Of a stretch of 36,060 nt of DNA, positions 29,859-36,060 are shown one piece after another. Position 1 is the first letter of the stretch. The number at the start of each line of letters is the position of its first letter. The notes beneath the pieces are model-generated. The model worked only from the letters and a program-made list of their open reading frames with translations. It had not been told where the DNA came from and did not search any database. Made by a program: the position numbers and the translations under genes. This DNA comes from Elysia marginata (Eukaryota > Mollusca > Gastropoda > Plakobranchidae), in NCBI GenBank assembly GCA_019649035.1, contig BMAT01003490.1:35633-71692 (forward strand), written 5' to 3'.

Positions 29859-32397
29859 GCATTATCACAGGGTAGGATGAGATGCCTGGAGAGAAAGAGA
29901 GGCAGGTTTGTCTAGTGAACACCGAGAAATCAAAGCAGTAGAGCATCCATCAACAATAATATATCCTTTAACTTTAAGAGTTCCTTGAGTTCATAAAATC
30001 AGGTGTCCAAAAGACCAAATCGCAAAAAGCCTTCTTTCCTTCCTTGGCCACAGTGCGTCAGTTATGCTCATACTTCTGTATACAATAGATTACCGATTTT
30101 TCCCCTTTGACCATAACATTCCCACTTAAACAGGCAGCCATAGCAAAAGTCGCACCCTTTGCTTTTATTACTCTCTGAACGTTTAAAGGATATAAAAACA
30201 TACATGATGCACAAAATATTAAATATATACGTTTACAACACAAGCGTAGCACAGATTAATATCTGCTGAAGCAAATATAGATATATACAGCACTATATCA
30301 ATACGGTTTATGTCAAAGTTTATACATGCAGTAACGAAACTGAAAATAAAACTTAAAATACTGAAAGGTGGAGGTGAGGCGAAGGAACCTATTCAGTAAA
30401 ACAGAATGAGAAAGTGGAAATACATGCAGAATGACACTTGGTTTCAAGCCCAGCACTAGTTTTGAACTCAAGCACAATCTTTCGTAGCAAAGCAGATACA
30501 ATAGAATCTATTTAAAGTCAAGTTTGGATGAAAAACTCTTGCTTAGGTCAGCCCTTCTGGCACAACTGCTTTTTTCTGTTTCTTTTTTTTTAACCTGTGA
30601 TGTTATATATGCTTTTTGGTATTAGTTCAAATCAACTCGTGCTTAAAGTAAACAAATTACCATGACTTAGAATATTTTATCTTCAACTAGATCCAACTGC
30701 AGCTTGGGGTTTAGCCCTGGCATTAGGATAGTGAATTTCTTCCTTTTGTCTCCTTTTCTTAAGCGGGCTTAAGATCCAACTGTAGACTATCTCAGATTTT
30801 TTTTTGTTAGAGCCACTTTGCCTGATTGTTATTAGTAAATAAAAATCCTCAGTGCTTAAAACTTATCTCAAAGCTGTAATCAGTAGGGCACCAATTGAGA
30901 CAGCCAAACTTGCCAAGATGAACAATGTAGATAAGATTGCTCAAGGCTTCACTCAGTTGGATTAAAAAAAGAAGGCTAAGCATTTATTGCCTTCTGCAAC
31001 AGACTCTGCTTCAAAGGAGGACTCTTTCAGCAGAATAAATATATAGATCTGAACACTTCTCTCATATCATCATTTCAATAACATGCCACACAAAATGAGA
31101 TCATTGACACTATCCATTCAGCTATAAAACAAACATATATATGTAACAAGTTTTGGCAAGACTAGAAAGCAAGAACACCTGTGGACGTGAATATGGTGAC
31201 CTGTGAAAAGCAAACCCAAATAAAATGTTCATGACCAACATCATAAAACTTACTTATAGTATACATGTTGGCCTACTCAGTACATGCTCTCTGGCTTGAG
31301 GAACAATTTTGCTGATGGATCATTTGCGTTCTAGGATATGACTAAGTTGAAAAAAAAAAACAACAAAGGTTTCGACTAACATGAGCAGTGCCCTATAATT
31401 TGTTGTTATGTAAACACAGGGTGTCTACAGAATAGTGAAGCTGGTCTATTTGTATAGACGAATATTGTGTCACATTAAAGAAGAACCAAGAAAAGTAGGA
31501 ACGGAAAGAAAGAGATACATAAAAAGTTATCTCAGTGACATAACCGTGGAGTTGAGTTACTTCACTTGTACACCAAAAAATTTTGATCGGAACAAAGAAA
31601 AGTGTCTGTGTGACATACTGAAAAAGTTTGGTACAATCAAATCCACATGGCTGTAAGAAAAACCTATTGATTTTAATTTCTTTCACATCCAGACACACCT
31701 ATTGCCTGCAAAACAAAAGCACACAGCTTTTTCCTAAATTTTACATTTAGAGTCAGGCAGCAGGAATGAGAAGCATTGTACATACTTCACATGGTTAAGA
31801 AATTAAGATAACTTCTATAGCTTTGACATCTACAGAAAAGGAAAAACTTTTTAACAAGTTTTTCCTCTAAGAAGATAATGATAATCAATCTTTTGAGAGG
31901 CTGCACTGTAAAAGTGCGATCTATTTTTCTTGATGCAGTTTGATGAGGCATGGAAATAAATATATCACAAATAGACATTGCTTTTGACTTTGTTAGTTAT
32001 TGTACAGTCGTAGGAAACTCCTGCACAGAATGGGATAAGGAAAGCAAGCCTCATGGAATAAAATAAAAACCTGAACTCATAAATAAAATAACAGATTCAA
32101 GATTTTCCCTCCAAAGTTATGTCTCCCCTTGAGGACGAATGAGTCGGATGTCCCAATTTTCACATTCATAGGCATTACTATTTCAAACAAACAAAACTTT
32201 TTTAGCTTACAGGCGTGAAAAAATCAACAATTATGTATCAACACTCTGTGCAAAGATATAAAAGTTGTTTTTTGTTTTAATATAGAGAAAAAGAAGTATA
32301 AATAGACCTCCTTATGGTGTTTACTCAAAAAAAAAAGAAAAGGAATTTCCAATTTTCGACTCAATTCACCATGGCCTGGCATATAATTTTTTGGTCT

Positions 32398-32651
32398 TCT
32401 GTGAAAGAGTCTGCAAACATAGAAATGAATGATAGCAGAGCACCACAAAGAGCATATAATTATAGCTATACCTGGTAACAGTTTTAGTTAATCTCACGAA
32501 TCTCAAAGGATAAAACAAAAACCTGAACTAGTCAATAAAACTAGGAGTTTAAGGTTTTCTTTCAGAAAAATTTAAATATGATTAAAAAATGTTTTTGCTT
32601 TTCTGTGAAAGAAACTGCACACAGAGAAATGAATGAAAGCAGAGCATATAA
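32398..32651 (+). repeat. Diverged local direct repeat
   Basis: TCTGTGAAAGAGTCTGCAAA with ATAGAAATGAATGATAGCAG near 32398-32437 recurs as TCTGTGAAAGAAACTGCACA with GAGAAATGAATGAAAGCAG near 32600-32639. Upstream of each, an AAAAACCTGAACT phrase also occurs (32067 and 32518). This suggests a small, diverged segmental duplication. Confidence 0.5.
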
Positions 32652-35189
32652 ATACAGTCATAAAACAGTAAAAGTTAATAGTTCCGCACAAGCTGACAGG
32701 GTCACCAAAACAATGATAAAAATAAATAGGAGTGGTCAGCCCATAAGGATAGAAACGGAAGCAAAGTTGGTTGAATATTGCATAAACTTTTAACAAGTTT
32801 TATAACTGGCAAATTGCATTGTGGCAAACAGAACAACAAATTTTCATTAAAATTTAGGATTGATTGTAAAAAATAATTATCTGATTCCTCATACTCCCCT
32901 ATAAAATTTTGTTTCATCCACAGATTGGTCATCTGGTCTAAGCAGATAAAACATTAATGTAAGTTAGTATGCCTGGCAGCTCAGGCGCACTTTCTTACTT
33001 TGATAAATGCCCACATTTAAAATAAAGTTTTATTATTGATGAAGAAAGCCCTGTGAAAACTGATATTACTCCCATTATCCACCAGAAATCAGTACAAAAA
33101 TATACTCAGCAGAGCATACTCACAAGCTATGGTTTATATAAAACTATAGAAGGTTTGATTTTATGAGAGGGAAATTTGTCTTGTTGAATGCATCAACATG
33201 GCATCATAAAACACTGAAATGTTCAGTTTGTGACAAATGAAAGTAAAGGATTTTACAAAATGCCAAAAATATACAGAAAAGGTAATAAAATCGCAAAAAG
33301 TCAACAAGAGTAAAACAGTTTTAAACAAATAAAGTTTACACGCTATCACATTAAAACAACAATTTAAGTATGAGTTTTTGCCGAAGTAATTATACATAAA
33401 TTGTAAGCACAAAATAAAAATCTGATTCGGGAAAACAAATGCCCATTTAAACATTGAAATGCCACACAACAAAATGTAAAAACATAAATAAACTTTAATA
33501 TTTTCTTGTATTGATCTCTCAAGTTGTGTCATCTTGTTCAGCTTTTCTTTCTTCTATTTTTTTTCTTCATAAGAACAGGATTAAAATAAACAAACTGATA
33601 ACTAAAAGGCCCAGAATAAACTTAATTTTAGGGGAAAAAACTCTCCAATCGACAACTGATTTTATTATGTAAATAAAATTTGATCAAAATTTTACCTCAT
33701 CATCAAAACTGACTGATTTTCTTAATTTCCTCTTAGTCCAAATAAATATATATTCTTTTAAAAGCCTTATGGGTTTATGAAGTTATGGGTGGAAAGCCCA
33801 TTGAAAATATAAATACAGACAAAATACAACAAATCTGTGTTATTTTGTCGTTTTTACAGCTTGCAAGGTATGAAAATAAAGAGTACCTATCATAATAAAA
33901 GCAGTAATTTTTTTTCATTGCACATAAAACAAAACACGAAGAGGCTGTGAGCCTAACCTTTTGCACAATCATCAGATCACAATCTTACTAAAATACAGTA
34001 ACTCCTTTCCCACGCCATTCCTCATCATTTGAATGGCATTTAAATCTTAAATTTGCCTGAACTATGTCTCCTTAATGTAAGATTATAACAATTTTAAGAA
34101 TTTAACCAGGAGAAATACAGAAAGAACAGTTTCTTTATAATTTAAGGAAATTTCTAATCAAAACCAAAGCTTTTCAACAAAATGAAAAATGGTCATCATA
34201 TCTGTAAACTTTAGGTGGAGACCTTGATGGCATAACAACATGAGCCTTTGAACTTAAGTGTGTAATGGCTCAGTCAAACCCTATCACATCTCTCATCTAA
34301 ATATTCCCAGTTCTCGCCATTTCAGAATTCCTCATCCCTTCCCGAGCAAACGTACTATCTTAACCAGAACCTATGATATGGCTTTCTATAGGTTGCAAGA
34401 CAGAAAAACAAAAAATGGAGAAAAAGGTTGATTTAAAAAACTGTATAAACTTAAAGCACAGTGGTTGTACAAAAATAAAACTGAAAACCACTTAATTATC
34501 ATTTTTTTCATCAACCATGGGTTTATATGGTGCACAAATTGTTCAAGTTTCATCATGTCTAAAACCTTGTAAACCACCTGATAAGAACCAATTGCCTTTG
34601 AGCAAATATCTCAACTTTATCCATAGCAAGTTTGACCAGGTTTTCAAGAGCCAACACACAATTACAACAATTGGAACAAGAAGGCTAAAAAAAGAATGGA
34701 TAAAGAGCTTAAAATGGACTCAAATTTAAAAAAAAAACACAACCAAATATAACAGGTTTTTGCTATCCTAAGAATTTCAAGCCATAACTAACGAAGTTAA
34801 AAGGCCGTCAAATTAAGCATATACCCCATGCTTTAGGCTTAATGTTAATATATTAAAATTTTAAAGTGTATTATTGTTGTTGAAGATAATTTGTGGTTAC
34901 ATGTCTCTGCTATAAGGGGTGAATTGTATCATTTTGTGCCACATTTACAGTTAAAGCTTCTACAAACATTGCTTGAATGATTTTTTTACACTTACGAGGG
35001 AAGCCAAATATAAGCTATGCTTTGAAGCAACAACAATTTAAACAAAAAATCTCATGCTATTTGGAAATTTGTCAGGCAGGCAAGTTTGCTGACAATCAAA
35101 CAAATAGGATGCCATGAAAACAAAGTCCATTATAAATACAAACTTTAAGGTAAACTTAAAATAAATAGATAACTAGTCTGAGTAAACCA

Positions 35190-35690
35190 TCATCTGCTAG
35201 CATTATTAACAATACCACTGTTGTTGTTTGGATCAAAGAGAATCGTTGAGTCAAAACAACCCTGGGGTACCACAGGACCATCTGTGTTGTTCCACAAAGT
35301 TTGCATGGGACATTGAGGGACGGAGTTGGAGAATAATCCCAGCTGCTGAAGCTGGAGTGTCGTCGGCCGAACCATCAACATAAACAACGCCTGGATCTTG
35401 CCAACATCCAGCTCTTTAACAACTAATGCGTTGCAAGGCTGGCCAAGCAGGCCATCCCAGTCCACAACCATTTGCCCACGTGTTAGTTGGCCTGACAGCT
35501 CTACTGTGGCGTACACAGGCTCAGCACTGTGCACTACTGAGCGATCCAGAACAAGAGCCATGCAGTAGCCGTCGCAAGAGCGGTAGCCCTCACGACCCGC
35601 AACCCGTGCAGGTTTAGCAGACTCTAACACCGAGCGGCGCAGAAACTCAGAGGCTGGGGTACCAGCGTTTGTCCAAATGTCGAAAAAGTC
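35190..35690 (-). CDS. Nucleoside hydrolase (inosine/uridine-preferring type), last coding exon
   Basis: The - strand exon follows acceptor TTTTTTGTTTTGCAG (AG at 35692-35691) and runs in one frame to TGA at 35192-35190: about 166 residues. It opens DFFDIWTNAGTPASEFLRRS. It then has the family C-terminal block SCDGYCMALVLDRSVVHSAE with an Asp where the family has its C-terminal metal- or substrate-proximal Asp, and VYATVELSGQLTRGQMVVDW, the strand-turn-strand typical of eukaryotic nucleoside hydrolases. Such enzymes cleave the N-glycosidic bond of nucleosides for base salvage. The N-terminal DxDxxxDD calcium-binding motif must lie on exons beyond the window. The last 50 residues (QQLGLFSNSVPQCPMQTLWN onward) are family-variable. 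The + strand ORF inside it is a shadow. Base composition is clearly more GC-rich than the surroundings, as expected of coding sequence. Confidence 0.8.
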   Translation of the reverse strand, partial: DFFDIWTNAGTPASEFLRRSVLESAKPARVAGREGYRSCDGYCMALVLDRSVVHSAEPVYATVELSGQLTRGQMVVDWDGLLGQPCNALVVKELDVGKIQALFMLMVRPTTLQLQQLGLFSNSVPQCPMQTLWNNTDGPVVPQGCFDSTILFDPNNNSGIVNNASR

Positions 35691-36060
35691 CTGCAAAACA
35701 AAAAACATACAGTAAGTTGACTGACAACAGTTTAATCTGGTAGAAGAAAAAAATTACAACATCAAAATCTGGTGCCTTTGACGACTTTCCAAAAAGGAAA
35801 CTCACTTCTCAATTTTTAGTATTTAAAAAGAGGTAACAGTGTCTTTATCTGACTGCTAAATAAACTAACCTTTTCAGCAAATTTTTTTTTCAAATATATA
35901 CACTGTTGCAAGCAGTAATAAAAACGAAAACTGAATAAAACTGAAAGCTTTAAAAAGCTGGAAACGTTGGATAAGAAAATTGTAGGCAGAGACTTTAAAA
36001 AAATTGACATATGTAAATTCAAATCTGACTTGAGGGAAAATCTTTCCAATCCTGAAGCGA
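35691..36060 (-). other. Intron of the nucleoside hydrolase gene
   Basis: AT-rich sequence upstream (on the - strand) of the last exon. It ends in a T-rich tract and TTTTGCAG at the exon border. No further exon is visible before the window edge; the 77-codon ORF at 35816-36049 has no recognisable content. Confidence 0.6.

Larger units (their letters stand above)
29352..35189. other. Long non-coding stretch; may include 3' UTR of the right-hand gene
   Basis: No supported exon on either strand in 5.8 kb of AT-rich sequence. It holds a purine-rich GA tract (29697-29762), a diverged local duplication (32398-32453 and 32601-32651), and numerous TTTATT strings that would be AATAAA signals on the - strand, for example 29853-29858 and near 33659. 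The ORFs at 31435-31656, 33161-33532 and 34517-34729 show no recognisable features. Part of it may be the 3' UTR of the - strand nucleoside hydrolase gene. Confidence 0.45.

Noticed and set aside
31435-31656. 73-codon + strand ORF with Lys/Arg-rich product
   Set aside because: No family resemblance, no splice context, and an equally long ORF lies opposite. Chance is likely in this AT-rich region.
33161-33532. 123-codon - strand ORF rich in Phe, Leu, Cys and Tyr
   Set aside because: The hydrophobic look follows from AT-rich sequence (TTT, TTA, TAT codons) and there are no domain motifs or splice support, so it was not called as a membrane protein.
35426-35617. 63-codon + strand ORF
   Set aside because: It lies wholly opposite the nucleoside hydrolase exon, whose - strand frame has family motifs. 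It is a shadow.
1-36060. CRISPR arrays, bacterial operons or phage genes
   Set aside because: No regularly spaced repeat array, ribosome binding sites or compact gene strings were seen. Introns and LINEs show the DNA is animal nuclear.

Overview
The window is AT-rich animal nuclear DNA. It has genes split into small exons with GT-AG introns, several families of decayed LINEs and DNA transposons, long non-coding stretches, one 102-base assembly gap (21267-21368) and one isolated N. Overlapping AGATCTAGATCT motifs, the transposon families and an invertebrate-style nucleoside hydrolase fit a mollusc, most likely a gastropod. The lineage call is inference; no marker gene here settles it.

The main gene is a Rogdi orthologue on the + strand. 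Ten coding exons between 5106 and 15900 join without any frame conflict into 254 residues ending at a TGA. Rogdi is the metazoan counterpart of yeast Rav2 and acts with DMXL1/2 and WDR7 in the RAVE-like complex that assembles the V-ATPase. The first coding exon is not certain; the best candidate is an ORF at 167-283 that splices in phase, about 4.8 kb upstream. A second gene enters from the right on the - strand: 35190-35690 is the last coding exon of an inosine/uridine-type nucleoside hydrolase, whose upstream exons lie beyond the window.

Mobile DNA fills much of the rest. From left to right it includes: a 1.75-kb non-coding foldback element (444-2194) that is an imperfect palindrome over most of its length; two oppositely oriented copies of a TTAA-flanked MITE (3002-3374 and 11832-12407), the second with an internal 183-bp duplication; antisense LINE debris made of two different LINE types joined in one reading frame (7495-9212); a tRNA-derived SINE head (about 9893-9975); pogo/Tigger-like MITEs; a transposon-like inverted-repeat unit carrying a frameshifted ORF (18970-19695); a piggyBac-like MITE around the assembly gap (21021-21412); a decayed mariner/maT-type transposase with a 37-residue D-to-E spacing (23703-25215); a CR1/L2-type LINE tail (25355-25925); a 414-bp MITE with 36-bp terminal repeats (26656-27069); and a 5'-truncated CR1/L2-type LINE with a recognisable reverse transcriptase and a possible 10-bp target duplication (27122-29341).

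No tRNA or rRNA gene, CRISPR array or bacterial-type operon is visible. The most unusual structure is the foldback element at 444-2194, followed by the chimeric antisense LINE reading frame and the TTAA-flanked MITE families.
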